Shown: positions 10,990 through 25,304 of the stretch, one piece after another | Layout of the letters: the number at the start of each line of letters is the position of its first letter | Position numbering within the stretch: position 1 is the first letter of the stretch | Assembly: GCA_000697665.1 (NCBI GenBank) | Contig: KL197715.1 | Coordinates: 435,310 to 499,309, forward strand | Origin: Jaapia argillacea MUCL 33604 | Lineage: Eukaryota > Basidiomycota > Agaricomycetes > Jaapiales > Jaapiaceae | Direction: 5' to 3' | Length of the DNA stretch: 64,000 bases | Program-made: the position numbers and the translations under genes | The notes under the pieces: generated by a model | Told to the model about the DNA's origin: nothing | The model's database searches: none | What the model saw: the letters and a program-made list of their open reading frames with translations, nothing else

Positions 10990-11654
10990 ATGGCTTTGAA
11001 CGACAGAGAGATGAGCGGAAATAAGGGTATGGACCCTCTGCTAGTATACGATGAAGGATTTCTAACCTACCGTCGTTATGTAGGTGTTGATATCCACCCC
11101 GGTGTCGCAAACCCAACCGTTTCATCAACACACGCAGACCCCCTAGCGGCCAACTTTGTACGCCGACCTCCTCCTTTTTTATATGTCGTAGGCTGACCAG
11201 ATCTCCGCATCCTATAGGTGACAGACCCAACATCCGAGACCCTCGGCGCAGGTGCAGGTCCCACATTCGAAGGTGACCGTCAAGCAAAACGCAACTTTGC
11301 CCAAACGGCGGGTGTCATCGAGGGTCGACCAGGGATTATCGAGACTACGAACATTGATCCGTTAAATGAGGACTCTAACAAAGGTACGTCCTTCCCCAGT
11401 TCCCCTCGCTCATCTCTTCTCCTTTGCTCATATTTGTGTTTGTCGCAGACGACGGCTGGGCAAATGTACCCTCCCAACCTAAATCATCTTCCACAGGTGC
11501 TGGTTCAGGTGGTTTGGTGGATAGTGCTACTGGCGTCGTATCGGGGGCTGCGGGTATGGCGGGTGGTGCTGCTCAGATGGCTTATGGTACACTTGCAGGG
11601 GATGAAGGAGCCAAAAACGCTGGCAAGGAGGCTGTTTGGGGAAAGGGACAGTGA
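10990..11654 (+). CDS. Small Gly/Ala-rich conserved hypothetical protein
   Basis: Exons 10990-11026, 11084-11157, 11218-11383 and 11449-11654 join in phase to 160 residues starting MALNDREMSGNKG. The N-terminal half is polar and probably disordered. The C-terminal half is Gly/Ala-rich and ends with a segment (AQMAYGTLAGDEGAKNAGKE) that loosely resembles the repeat of CsbD-like stress proteins; that likeness is only suggestive. No signal peptide or membrane segment is seen. An in-frame ATG at 10909 opens a 23-codon reading frame that stops before the main ATG; because it sits almost on the TATA box I chose the ATG at 10990. Confidence 0.65.
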
Positions 11655-11916
11655 GGGGTGGATTTGGACTGAGAACAAGAATTTATGTATGAATAGTTGT
11701 AGTCTTGAGTCGTTTGACTCGATAATGGCCATCCCATTGTGATGGACGTTTGACTTTCGAGGGGAAACTCGAGGGTGGAACGCTCCGGCCCGGCTGACAA
11801 ACGCGTTTTGCTTTCAAGTTGCTCAAATTAAAGCACGCGACATTGTACAACCCTTACTGACTCCAGTCAACTCAACGCTCGACAAAACTTCAGCTGTCAG
11901 GATTAAGTGCGCAGAT

Positions 11917-12722
11917 ATGCAGGCTCTACGACCCGCACTCGCTCCGCTCCGCCACACCAAATCCCTCGTCGCCCGGCACCTCTCCTCGTCAACCAGCCAA
12001 CCCTCTCCCCGCCCCCTCCCTTGGTTCGTCTCCCCCCTCCTCCCAGCCACGCTCGCCCCCCCCACATCTCCCCTCCCCCTCCTCCTCCCTCACCCAAACC
12101 ATCCCTCCCCTCCCCTCCAACCTCCCACCCGTCCTCCAAGCCCTCCACGCCCACCTCCTCTCCTCCCCCCACCTCGAACCCTCCACCCTCCAAATTACCC
12201 CTCCAATCCCAACTCCCCACGGACCCCTCCTTTTTGGCAGCATCGCGAGTGGCGGAGGAGGCTTGAGTAAGAAAGCTAGAGGTGTTAAGAGGACGAGGGG
12301 GAGAGTGGATGGAGGGAGGGGTGTACTTGAGGATGTAGGTGGGGGGATTTGGAATTGGGTCGTTATTGCTCAGGTATTTTGGTTTTTTTGTGTGGGTGTT
12401 TGAGGGTGAGGAGTGCTTATACGTTTTTGGTGGGTGTATAGGTTAAGGAAGGGACGGAGAAACGAGGTGCGATCGAGTCTGTCGTTCGTCTAGTACGGAA
12501 GACGGTACGTCCATCTGTCTCACCTACGCTAGTACTATCCATTTCCTGATCTTCCCTCCCCCCTCCCAGCTCCTCACAATGACACCACCCCTCCCCCTCC
12601 CCCCAAACTCAAAAAGACGCGTAGGTGACTCGTGGGCAATGATAGACGCAGGCGAATTTGCAGTTCATATCCTCAGTAGAGAAGCCAGGGAAAAGTTTTT
12701 TGAGGATCGCACTAGGTGGTGA
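11917..12722 (+). CDS. ATP25: Mitochondrial RsfS-domain protein (ATP25 N-terminal type), possible frameshift in exon 1
   Basis: Exon ends at 12373, 12504 and 12722 (introns 12374-12441 and 12505-12569). The N terminus, MQALRPALAPLRHTKSLVAR, is rich in Arg and lacks acidic residues like a mitochondrial presequence. The last two exons encode the ribosomal-silencing-factor fold seen at the N terminus of fungal Atp25: WNWVVIAQVKEGTEKRGAIE, SVVRLVRKT, and DSWAMIDAGEFAVHILSREA. RsfS proteins bind mitoribosomal protein L14. The frame reading the presequence and the frame reading the RsfS part of exon 1 differ by one base; the shift falls in an eight-C run at about 12056-12063. Either the gene is frameshifted here, the run length is a sequencing error, or an unusual splice exists. 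No large Atp25 C-terminal domain is present. The symbol is by domain similarity only. Confidence 0.7.
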
Positions 12723-12966
12723 TCTTTGTTTGCTTCGGGAGGCACCCTCGATTTTCCGTCCAGTTTACCGCTACGACATCTCGTCTAATTTCGCTTTGCA
12801 ATCATAACATACACATATCACGATGGTAGAGTGGTGAGTATAACAGCGAAGACACCAATATCCAAACAACGAGAACACGGCGACAGCGAATACAAGTCCC
12901 CTCAAATCGCAAGAATTACCTCTCCACCAAAAACTGTCATTGGTCAAAACCCTCACAGACCTCACC

Positions 12967-15616
12967 TCAAAGTTCCCCATCCAACTCACCCATCCCAAAA
13001 AGTCCCTCATCGAAATACCTAGCCCGAACCTTCCTCCCCCCAAAATACCTCCCATCCAACTCCCTCACAGTCTTCCAAGCTCCAGCAGGTCCTTTAAACA
13101 CCACAAATATCCTCACCGCCTCATCCGGGTTCATAGTCGGAGGGTAAACAGCATGTACAACCACCCTTTCCACAGTCCCATTCTTCGAACATTCATCGCC
13201 TGCACCACATCAACATCAACGACAAATGAAACAAGTTGAAAAACAGAGACTTACCAATCTCCCCTCTCAACTCCTCATCTCCAACATCCTCAATACCAAC
13301 CATGTTGGTAAGGACGACAACCCTACTAGCATCCCCAAACCTCTCCCTATCCTCCCTAGTCTTCGCATCCTCATTCACATTCACAATCCTCCCCATCTTC
13401 GAACCAACCCCAATACCCCCTCCACCTCTCCCCTTTCCTTTACCTTTCCCACCTCCCGGTCCTGTAGGCGTACCAATAGGCACACTTTTCCCTCTCGGTG
13501 CACCTAATCCAACAGCTTTTGACTGATCAGGTCCCCCTTTCTTGGACGCAGAGATTTGCTCGACGGTCAATGCATGTACGATACCAGACCCATCAGCACC
13601 CAATCCTTGTCCCTCTTTATGTCCCCATTTAGCCATTAGTCGAGCTGCAAACCCATGTGGGTCGGGTCTACCCCGCGAAAGACAGTGACAATCAGAAACG
13701 GGACATGGATTTGAGGCTGAAAAAGTCAACTTACCGCTTAGAACCAGACGCATCAGCTTCCAATCCACCTTCACCTCCAACTGCAGACATCGACGCCTCG
13801 CCTTCAGACCCAGGCGGAGGCATTAAAGCTTTGAATTTGGCAGCAATGGCAGCAGCAGCTTCCCTTCCTTTCCTCACTTTCTCATCTACATCCATATCCA
13901 CATCCATTCCTCCCTCGTCCACAGGCATGAAACCAGGAGGTGGAGGTGGGGGGACGGAGGGAGGAGCGAAAGGGTTGTATGCTAGAGTCGGCGGTTCCGT
14001 GAGGACCACTGGAGCTGGGGGAGGGACGGATTGAGGCTGATTGGAAGATTGGGATAGTGCCATGCGACGGAGGTAAGCTTCTTCGCCCGTTTGTGTTGGT
14101 GGCGGAGCAGTAGCATTGAAGGATGGAGCTGAGAAAGGATAGCCGAAACCAGGGATGTCCTCTTGATCACCATCGTCCTCATCCATCTCGACAACCGGCG
14201 AAAATGTCGATGGCGGTGGTACAACAGCAGATGGAACCGACGCTGAGACAAAGCCTTGAGACATGGCCAAACGACGTTGATAGGCTTCGTCACCCGTCAT
14301 CGCCGTATCCACATGCGGTGCAGGAGCGGAAGGTACGCTAACTGCAGCGCCCATCGACAATGCGAGTCGCCTTTGATAGGCGTCGTCACCCGACAGGTTG
14401 CGATCGACTTGTGCTGGAGGGGCATCGGTAGTCATTCCCGTACTACCGATTCCGCGAGGACGATCGTCGTCTTCTCTAGTCCATCGATCATAGTCCTCTT
14501 CGCGGCGACCTGATCAACATATTTTGAGTACGGTGATAGCGAGTCGGTGAGGGAAGGAATGAGCGCACCGAACTTCCGTGGCCTCTCATCGTCCGACCCG
14601 CTACCTTCACTATCAGTGTGACTACTACTCCTAAATCGCTTCCTATCTTCGGCACGTCGCTCCGCGGCGAGACGTTCCCTACGTTCCTCGCGTTCACGTT
14701 GTTTGTAGGTTTTGTACTCATGGTAGTCGTTGGGTCGGAGAGGATCGTATTGCTCCTCAGGATCCCAGATGGCTACTGGGGCGATGTTCTGTTTCTGGAA
14801 TTATGAACATACAGTGGCAGTCAGGGGACCCAGTTCGGTGGGAGATGAGGTATAATTACGCACTTTCTTCCCTTTGCGTTTACCTCCACCCCCAGCTCCG
14901 CCTCCAGCGCCGCGCTTCTTCTGGTTCGCCTTGAAACCATTGATATCTTCATCAAGGATCATCGAAGGCGGCTTGATCTTCTTTCCCCATCCTTGCGTCG
15001 TCTTTTGGTCCGTCTCCGATTTGGACGTCGGTGTATCCAACAACACCGGAGGAGCCGAAACAATGGCGGTGGTCGAAAAAGCACTCGGAATAGTCGTGAT
15101 GGAGGTATCTCCACCGAACGATATTGGCGCAATCACCGGCGCCTTTGGTTTTGCCGGTGGGAGTTTTCGACGAACCGGAGCAAAGGCAAGAGCAGCGGAC
15201 CATCCTTGATATCCATCACGTTCCAAGGGTTCGGAGAAGCGATGCCAAGCAAGAAGGCAGGGATGACGAACGACACGATATGCATATGCGAGTTTCAATA
15301 AACGGCTCTATTACAGCGACACGGCGCAGGATAGAGAGGAAATGAGAATACCGGCTATGGGTTTGCTCCCTGAAGGAGCTCCTCCTGCATCAGCAGGGGC
15401 ATTTGGAGGTGCGGCTGATGTTACTGCTGGAGTTGGCGCTGTGGCGGAAACTGGTGTCGGAGGGGCGAAAGCTGGGATCGCTGCGACAGAGACACCAGGT
15501 TTTTCGGGTTGTTCTGAGGACTGCGCTGCAGATGAGCCGGCGATATTTTGAGAGATGAAGGAGGAAGAAGAGGAGAATTGGATTCCCCCGTAGAGTCCGC
15601 CCGCTTTGCTCGACAT
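12967..15616 (-). CDS. Splicing factor SPF45/RBM17 homologue
   Basis: Exons on the minus strand are 15616-15352, 15204-14864, 14794-14569, 14509-13735, 13667-13255 and 13199-12967; phases agree and give 750 residues. The protein starts [14 protein letters not shown], carries the [13 protein letters not shown] segment, an Arg/Glu-rich region, a G-patch ([17 protein letters not shown]) and a C-terminal RRM of the UHM type ending with [10 protein letters not shown]. This is the order of SPF45/RBM17 (DRT111 in plants), a U2-associated factor that helps 3' splice-site choice. The central part has three copies of a short motif ([36 protein letters not shown]) separated by Pro/Ala-rich spacers, so the fungal protein is longer than the animal one. 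It converges on the RsfS gene. Confidence 0.9.
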
Positions 15617-15799
15617 TGTGGCGCTGGCCAAGGAGATGCGTGACAATATGTCACGGTGAGGGAACGTTTCCAGAATTGGATTCTGTGGCCATTCCTCTTC
15701 CTCCCACCATCACATCTGCCACGGATGTCCTACATGATGAACTAAGTAAGCTAAGTATGTCGTCCGTCAAGCTTCCAAGTGAGAATCTGGCTACTGTGG

Positions 15800-16699
15800 C
15801 TAGCTTTCTTTGGATGCACCCTTCCTGAACAGACGACGAACCCAGCCCAGCCCATGTCTCACAGCCCCGGTCCGTTTCCTATCTCCTGCAACTCCCAACT
15901 TCCGACATGTCTCACAATCCGGGTCGTCACACTCGTATGTGCTCGCACCCGTCAGGTATAACCCTTCGGCGACGTCCATTGGCCGATGTTTACTGTCACT
16001 GGAATTATCCTTGAATACTGGTGCATGAGGTTCGGAAGTTCGCAACCATCCGTTGAAATGGAACGAGGCAACGGGTGATGCTGGGTATGCTGAACTTATC
16101 GAGATGTGGTGGTCTCGCGCATAGTCTGATGGTGTGTATGCCTCGGAAACCATGGACGCTGAATCGTCATTGTCGCCGACCTCGGATGGGCTGGACGATT
16201 CAGATGCTCCTAACTCTGACTCCTCTCCCTGGTCATCCTCCACTATAGGTCCACCTTCGGGAACTATCCGCACATCATCGGACCCATGCGAACCATCGTC
16301 CTGCACTGGGACGGGATCGTCCCCCTTGCCATCTGCAGCGTCTTCGTTCGCCACCAACTCCTGGGATTTATCCAGGTAATGTCCCTCCCCATCCGAGAAA
16401 ACTGCCGTTCGCTCGCTGTCAAGGCTGCAAGCGTCGTTGTCGTTAGGTTCCAGGCTATTGTAGAAAATATCATCTAGCTGAGAGAAATCGTCTCTGACGG
16501 ACAGATCGAGGTCAAATGAACCGAAAGAGGTGGGATTCCGAGGACGCGAGTTGAACTTGACTTCTGGTATATCAGAGTCGTAGTCCAATCTTCTGCCACA
16601 GTGTTCGCAAGGAGACGATGATGGGGAAAGGTCGATGGAAAGGTCGGCGAAGGTATGGGTGGTGGTGTCAGTCGGTGGGGTTTGTGGTGATGCAACCAT
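15800..16699 (-). CDS. Acidic hypothetical protein with two Cys clusters
   Basis: A single-exon ORF of 299 residues with ATG at 16699. I do not recognise it. It begins with a Thr/Ser-rich segment and a CEHCGRRL motif, continues through a long Asp/Glu/Ser-rich region of low complexity, and ends with a second cluster (CDDPDCETC) followed by a strongly basic tail (GLGWVRRLFRKGASKES). The two CxxC-like clusters could bind one metal together, but this is inference. The sharp switch from acidic body to basic amphipathic end is notable. No signal peptide or membrane segment is visible. It lies between the SPF45 and SDH1 genes, all on the same strand. Confidence 0.6.
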   Translation of the reverse strand: MVASPQTPPTDTTTHTFADLSIDLSPSSSPCEHCGRRLDYDSDIPEVKFNSRPRNPTSFGSFDLDLSVRDDFSQLDDIFYNSLEPNDNDACSLDSERTAVFSDGEGHYLDKSQELVANEDAADGKGDDPVPVQDDGSHGSDDVRIVPEGGPIVEDDQGEESELGASESSSPSEVGDNDDSASMVSEAYTPSDYARDHHISISSAYPASPVASFHFNGWLRTSEPHAPVFKDNSSDSKHRPMDVAEGLYLTGASTYECDDPDCETCRKLGVAGDRKRTGAVRHGLGWVRRLFRKGASKES

Positions 16700-17206
16700 G
16701 TTGTGAATGAAATGGGAAGTGGAATCGCACTAGGATGTTGTTGTCCATCGAAGAGATGGCGACCTCAGTTATATATTCTGCGGCGGTACTGAAACAATCC
16801 GCGAGTCCGAGACCACAAACGCTGGTCAAGTTCAGACTGCCGTCGGCGGGTAGAGATATCCTGTCTTATCATCATTGCCTACGGCGAACGTCTTCAACTC
16901 CAACACGGAGATCAAGTTCCGCGTCTCAGAGGAATCCCAGAGCCCGAGGGTTGCCCGAGTGCATAACAATTAGCGGCAATGCCTTGCTGCAGAGGTTTGA
17001 ATTGCAAAAGGAAAGCGATTACATATGAACAACAACACAACATTCATCCCAGGCGGACGCGCATAGGGTAGTGGCTGACTGACAGAAAGAAAAGGGCACA
17101 ACACCTTTACTATCGTTTCACATCGTCCCAACTTGAACAAAAAGAGAGGTAAACAATAATACTTTCATTCTCTCCACTAGTGTAACCCGACAAAGCATGA
17201 CTGGAA
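16700..17206. other. Intergenic, nothing recognised
   Basis: About 500 bp between the start of the acidic protein gene and the end of SDH1. It should hold the promoter of the former and the 3' untranslated region of the latter. No RNA gene or conserved coding signal was found. Confidence 0.4.
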
Positions 17207-19822
<2,616 letters not shown>

Positions 19823-20130
19823 TGTTGGAGGATGTGAGAGAGGTCAAGGACGACGACCGTATAACGGAACGCCTATGGGTAAACGTCGAGACCGACTTGT
19901 CACATTTGGATAAAATCGTGACATTTCGGATCCATCCGCTTGTAAGCCAATAGCCTGCGTGTGATTTCCGGACTCCCTCTTGATTTGCCGGTGTGGGATC
20001 GGGTGTATGATCATTTCCGACTGGCTTTCGCGGCAGCAGCGAATCAATCTCTGTGTAACACGCGGACGGAGAATACATAGTTCATCTACACAAAACAGTC
20101 GGGGGAGGCAATGTAAAGTCTACAACGAGT

Positions 20131-22934
20131 TCATCTGAGGGCACCCAAGGGATCTTGGTACACAGTTCGTCGTGCGACATTGGTTGGTGGAGGCTCTTGG
20201 GAATCCGAAGCCGGCGGGGTGGGAGAGTATGATAATGCTGACTCGGACGGCCGTTTGGACAAGATAGATGATGAGGTACGAGGTGGCGGACGTGGAAGAG
20301 TAGCAAGGTTTGATGGCGTTCCGGAGAAATTTGAGGGCGTGTAGTTCCAAGGTGCAATCGGGGCTGAATTCGCATTGGGGGTGGGCGTGGTTGCTGGGGA
20401 ACGGTTGACATTGGGTGAAGGGGATCGTGCAGGAGATGGCTTTGGCGGAGACGGAGACGGTGCGGTGAAATAGTCCCTGGAACTACGTGCATGGTGCGTT
20501 CGTACACGGGATTCATTGAAAGATGTGGGTGGGACGGCAGGCTGTGGTAAAGTCACAGACGGTAGCTGCTGTTGCGCGATATTCGAACCATCCGTCGAGG
20601 TGGTGGAAGGGCGAACGGTCGCCGTATTGTAGCTTTGTTGAGCTTGAGCCCTTCTCCGCTTGTATTCGTCTTCACCTACCAACCTCTCATCTTCTACCTC
20701 CGAAACTGCCCCGTTTAGCACATCCCGAACATACGCAAGGCATTCTAAAGCCTCGCGCTTCCTCCCGCGAACGGCCTTGGCTGCTTCTTCATCCTTAGCA
20801 TCCTCGTCTTGCAAGAGAGTATCCACAATCCATGTGACAGATCCTCCCAATTTTCTTTGTAAGGAGCGGACTTCAGACACCTCCTTCTCCATCTCAAAGC
20901 GAGTGCGAGGTTCCCAAGGAGGTCGTTCCTCAGGAGGCCGTTCATCAACCAAAGGAAAATCGGTATATGTCGCCGAAGGCGATAAGGGCGTCCGCACAAA
21001 TGAGGCAGCAAGCTCGGGAAGATTTTTCTATATAATATGGTGATTAGGAAGTTGTCACTCCAAACTTTGAGGGGCGTACCTTCAGTTCCGTCACGGCTGT
21101 CATCAAAGTCTTGTTGATACCCAGAGCTTCTCCTCGATCCATAATACCACGCGCAATCATCTCGGGCAATGCAAATTGGTTGTTCGATATCTGTCTGGAA
21201 TGACCAGGCTTAGAGCCACTAGGGATTGGGCCATAAGACGAGTCTCCTGCAGGCCTTTGGCGATCTCCTGGGCGAACCTGTCGCTGCGTCTGCCGGAGAG
21301 GGGGCTCTGGAACATCCACCGAGATGTTCAACGAGTTTCTGTTCTCCATCATGACAGAACTACCCGTGGCAGGTGTAGGATACATCTGGAGGGCAAAAGC
21401 TTGCCGAATGAGCAAGATTGCATGTCGAGGACCATCGAAATCAGGTCGAGGTGGTGGAGGAGGGTAGCGGAGTAGGTAGGTCAGCTGTTCCGTGTAGGCC
21501 GATGGAATTACTATGAAGGAGATTAGGGGTGATTAACTTGAGCGAAAATAAGCACGAGGTATACGTTTATTGCGGATACGAATCAACATCGCTACACAAA
21601 TCCACTGTGCAAGGTCCAGGGAGGGGTCAGACGCAAATAGCCCGTCCCAGAGTACCATCGCATCTGGAAGGGGGAATTCCCGCGTGAATAGCAGCCGAAG
21701 CCATCGTCTGCAGAGACGTCAGGTCAACATGATGGGCGCCTATCGCTCAACACACTCACATTCCATAAATTTGAGGTTCAATTCCAGCAGAGTGCAGACT
21801 TCTCCACAGCTCCGGATCGACACTTTTCAAAAAGTTTGATTGGATGTTACTGCAAGTTTCAACGATAGGCGCCACATATGACTTCAGCGCGACTTGTCCA
21901 CCTGATGCATCAAGATTGACGTGTGACGGTAAGGGGGATGGCTGTAAGGTCGAAGGTGGTTCTCGCCATTCGTACCACCGACCAACTCCCTTCATGAGTG
22001 AAGTGAAAAGTGCCCAGGCATCGGCGGCAACCCATCTACGGGAGCAAGCTTCTGCAACAGAAGGATCATCGATGTCGCCCTCTTCGACGGAGTCACAGTC
22101 GACTGCGTAGTAGAGTGGGGCGAGTAGTTCGTGCATCCCTTGTCGGTAACCGATGTCCGGATGTAATACGGAGTGGACGAAGAGGATGTTGGTTAGCTGA
22201 TACTGAACTTCACCATCACGGAAGTAGTCAATATCGGGGAAGCTGAGGGAATTATATGCGTCTGACGGCAATTGGAAGATAAAGAGCTCCTCACGTTCGC
22301 TCAACATCTTGCATAATGGTCTTCCTCAAGTCCATGGATGCAAACCACTCTTTCCATGGGTTCTGCAACGATAGTTTGTCCATTCAGATATGCAGTCATG
22401 ATTGCACGGATATCAGCAAACCTGGTGGTGGAGACTCAACGGATTATTTTGGTCTAGGTTCCCATTCTGTTGTGGGCGCTTCGAAGGTGAAGTCTCTCCA
22501 GGTATTGTGAGGCGATCCTCATAGCTACCATCTGGCGCCCGTAGGAGCTCCAGTAACAGGTCTGCGTACTGTCTGCGCCAAGCCCTGGAGCTATCAAGAA
22601 ATGCCGGAAGGGAAGACTCTATCGAGGGCTGCAAAGGCTCGCCCGATAGAAACAACTTCAAAGTACCAATGGTAGTCAGGAAGCATGAGCGCTAAGATGT
22701 GGATGATTGAGGTACCTTCCAAGCTATACTCCGGCCTGGCACTCCTACGAACTCGTCAGAAGGACTGAAAAGGCGACCGCTGATGGCTGCATCCTTGACT
22801 TTTGCCAGACTCAGAGAGAATAGATGGCGAAATGCCTCCCTGCATCAGAAATCAACGAAAAGATCTGGGTTGTTGAACAGTTTATTGACCGACTTGATCT
22901 CCTCCGGCTTGGGTCTGGTAGCGATAGCTTCCAT
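20131..22934 (-). CDS. TBC-domain Rab GTPase-activating protein (TBC1D5-like)
   Basis: Exons on the minus strand: 22934-22894, 22839-22716, 22655-22422, 22362-22295, 22242-21760, 21707-21565, 21510-21080 and 21027-20131; phases agree and give 806 residues. The TBC domain is plain: arginine-finger region (MQDVERTFPDIDYF) and glutamine finger (GYRQGMHELLAPLYYAVD), then WLRLLFTREFPL and the ALILIRNKL-like closing helix. This layout matches TBC1D5, which acts on Rab7 at late endosomes with retromer. The C-terminal 400 residues are Ser/Pro-rich and probably disordered, with a charged helical segment (EKEVSEVRSLQRKLGG) that could form a coiled coil. The first intron (54 nt) removes an in-frame TGA, which supports the chosen splice. 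The assignment to TBC1D5 rather than another TBC class is inference. Confidence 0.88.
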
Positions 22935-23258
22935 CCTAGTTACACTCTAAACACGCTGGAAGAGCCAGAGCTTCGCAAACAACGAAATAGCCTGGGCCAA
23001 AGGTGGGTGTTAGGACAAGGGTAGAACTGACGTAACTGGTCTCTAACAGTTCCAAATCCAATTCGTCGCATTCTCTTCCAGTGCAGCGAGGTGAATTCCA
23101 GGACAGACTCTGTTTATCTACACCTCCATAGGTGTCAGAATGTTCTGGCCAACAATCCCCGGAACTGGAAGTTTCTGAAGCAGAGTTTTAGACCCCCTAT
23201 ACCGTTATCTCACAACCGCCACCCCTCTGCCTCGTGCCCAACATTCTTCACGATTTCA
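22935..23258. promoter_or_regulatory. Divergent intergenic region
   Basis: About 320 bp between the start codons of the TBC gene (minus) and the first zinc-finger array gene (plus), so both promoters must lie here. No clear TATA box was seen for either gene. Confidence 0.4.
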
Positions 23259-24816
23259 ATGCCCATTGACGCGGACGTTGCCAGTAGGACCGTCTGCAAC
23301 GACTACGCCCAACGAATCATTACTGGAGGCAAAGGAAAGAGGTGCTCTCGATCATCGACATGTAAATTCAGTCATTCTCTCCTCGACGTTTCGAAGTTCG
23401 ACGAACTCGCTGGTAGCAAAGGGGTTCGGACGAATACATCCCGACAGAAACTTGCAAGGCTGGAGTACTATGGGGAAGCTGTTTCAGGGATCTGGCGAGA
23501 GAGGTGGCAGGTTACTCTATCTGCGCACAAGCAGGATGGCAATCTTGAGACCCTGACCCATCCACTTGTTCACACCGACGCCGACGTCAATCGCGCTCTT
23601 GCGAAACTATTCGGAGATGCTACAAAGAGAGGTTTTCTAGTTGAAACGGCCGAATCTTTGGTGAGTGCAGCTTGGGTGAAGGGACTTGTGGTTCATGCGG
23701 TTGACGTCCCAACGTTTCGCGGTAGACGCCGTCGGGAAAGCATCTGACTGCATGCAAACATCACACGGAGGGCACTTGTCGACGTGGTAGTCGCTGTCCT
23801 TTCAACCACTCGCTGTTCGACGTTGGTCGTATCGAAAGGCTCATTGAATCCCCGGGGTGGTACACTGGTCGCCAAACATTCTTCGTGATAGACTACTTTC
23901 ATGTCGGGGGATCGTCTCCTCTGAGATGGAATATGTCCCTCATTGCCAGGTCCAAGGCCGATGCATCGGGCACCTTGTATGTGCTACCGGAGCCTATCGG
24001 CTCCGAAAGTACAAGCATCCACACTGCCATGCGATCTTTGGAAGCACTGGTCAGCTCTTTATACATACGTTGGAATACAAAACAGCTAATGCCCCCACTT
24101 AGGCTGAAGCAGAGAGACGAAGGGCCTTGCAGGTCAAGGACGTCGAGGCCTCCCAGATTGCAAGCCCATCAGGTCACTTCGTTCCCAATGACCAGTCGAC
24201 TCCGCCCTGTCCCGCATCAGTTCTAGACACGGGAATGGTCGCGAATACCTCCCGATTGCCACCAATCACTTTACATTCGCCCAGCCAAACCCTCGTCGAG
24301 ATAGACGAGGGCTTGTCCCGGTTTTCTTCCCCTCCCGCGTCTCCGTTTGAGCGGGACTCACTTGGTGAACCTTCGAGCTCACCTGCTACCACTCCTCCGT
24401 CAACTGGTCATTCATCGCCGCACTCTCCCTTGGAGAAACCTCTGCACGAGTCTCCAACACCTCAACTCGAACGGCCCGTTACGCCGAGTACGGAGTCAGG
24501 CGATCTGCGTTTCTCTCCATCAACGCAATCCCCCGCCCTCCTTCTATTACCGGAACCTACACCCTCAAGCCATGAGGATGTCGGAGGCAAACATTTATCT
24601 TCCCCGACGGAGCAAATTGCAGCAATCATGATATGCTGTAGAGATTCCTGGGATTCAATCTTATTGGACCCTGATCACCCCGATCATGGACTTGTACGAG
24701 ATATCACACTCGATGGAGTAGCCCACTCGTCCAACAATTGCGGGGTGTCGGAATGGCGGACGTTTTTGCAATGCATCCTTGTTCCCTTTGTCTGGAAGTA
24801 TATGTTGACTAGATGA
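23259..24816 (+). CDS. CCCH zinc-finger array protein, copy A (divergent)
   Basis: Exons 23259-23660, 23726-24049 and 24103-24816 join in phase to 479 residues. It shares exon layout and order with the five copies downstream but is much more divergent, so it may be the founder or an old copy. Exon 1 holds the first cluster, spaced C-x15-C-x5-C-x3-H (ends CKFSH). Exon 2 starts with a canonical CCCH finger, C-x7-C-x5-C-x3-H (CKHHTEGTCRRGSRCPFNH). Exon 3 is Ser/Pro-rich and ends with one degenerate copy of the W-VL-H-V motif (DSWDSILLDPDHPDH) and a hydrophobic C-terminal segment (FLQCILVPFVWKYMLTR) like a tail anchor. CCCH fingers usually bind RNA; the role of this protein is unknown. No JmjC fragment follows this copy. 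Confidence 0.75.
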
Positions 24817-25304
24817 GGTATGACTCGATTTATGTTTGGATACTTCACATGTTGAAGGGTGACTGTGGATTCACTAATATCACTTTCCTTGATGTTTATT
24901 TCTATGCATTCAATATATGCTTGTTTTGGGGACAGTACCAGTGCCCAAAGCTTCTCTGTATCGGGAGGCTTTGTTCACCTGGTATTTTTCTTTAGTTCGC
25001 ATATGCGAAATTGTGCGAATACTCCCTTTGCCTTACTATTACCCAACTCCTTTGTCATTACCCAACCTAGCTTTGTGGGTCGCTGCACTTATTCGAGATT
25101 TATGACGGACGCCCTGCAGTCGCTGAGCACCTGCTGGGCGTCTATCTTTTCATCTGCCACGGCCCTGGGCACCAGAGCTGAAACGTATGCTCGCTGCAAG
25201 GTCGGTGTCAATCACGGGCGTCTACGCATTTTACCGCGTTTCCGTGGGATGAATGTTGAGCGCTTATACTCCTTGTCCTCATCCTCGACTTGGCATTCAC
25301 TGGC
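24817..25304. other. Intergenic between array copies A and B
   Basis: From about 25136 the sequence matches the 5' flank repeated before copies C, D and F (gggcgtctatc block, then a block ending about 25 bp before the ATG). The first half is A/T-rich with no coding signal and is probably the 3' end of copy A. Confidence 0.5.

Noticed and set aside
22839-22894. TGA in the first part of the TBC gene read as a nonsense mutation
   Set aside because: A consensus 54-nt intron (22840-22893) removes it and restores a family-like N terminus (KPEEIKEAFRHLFSLSL).
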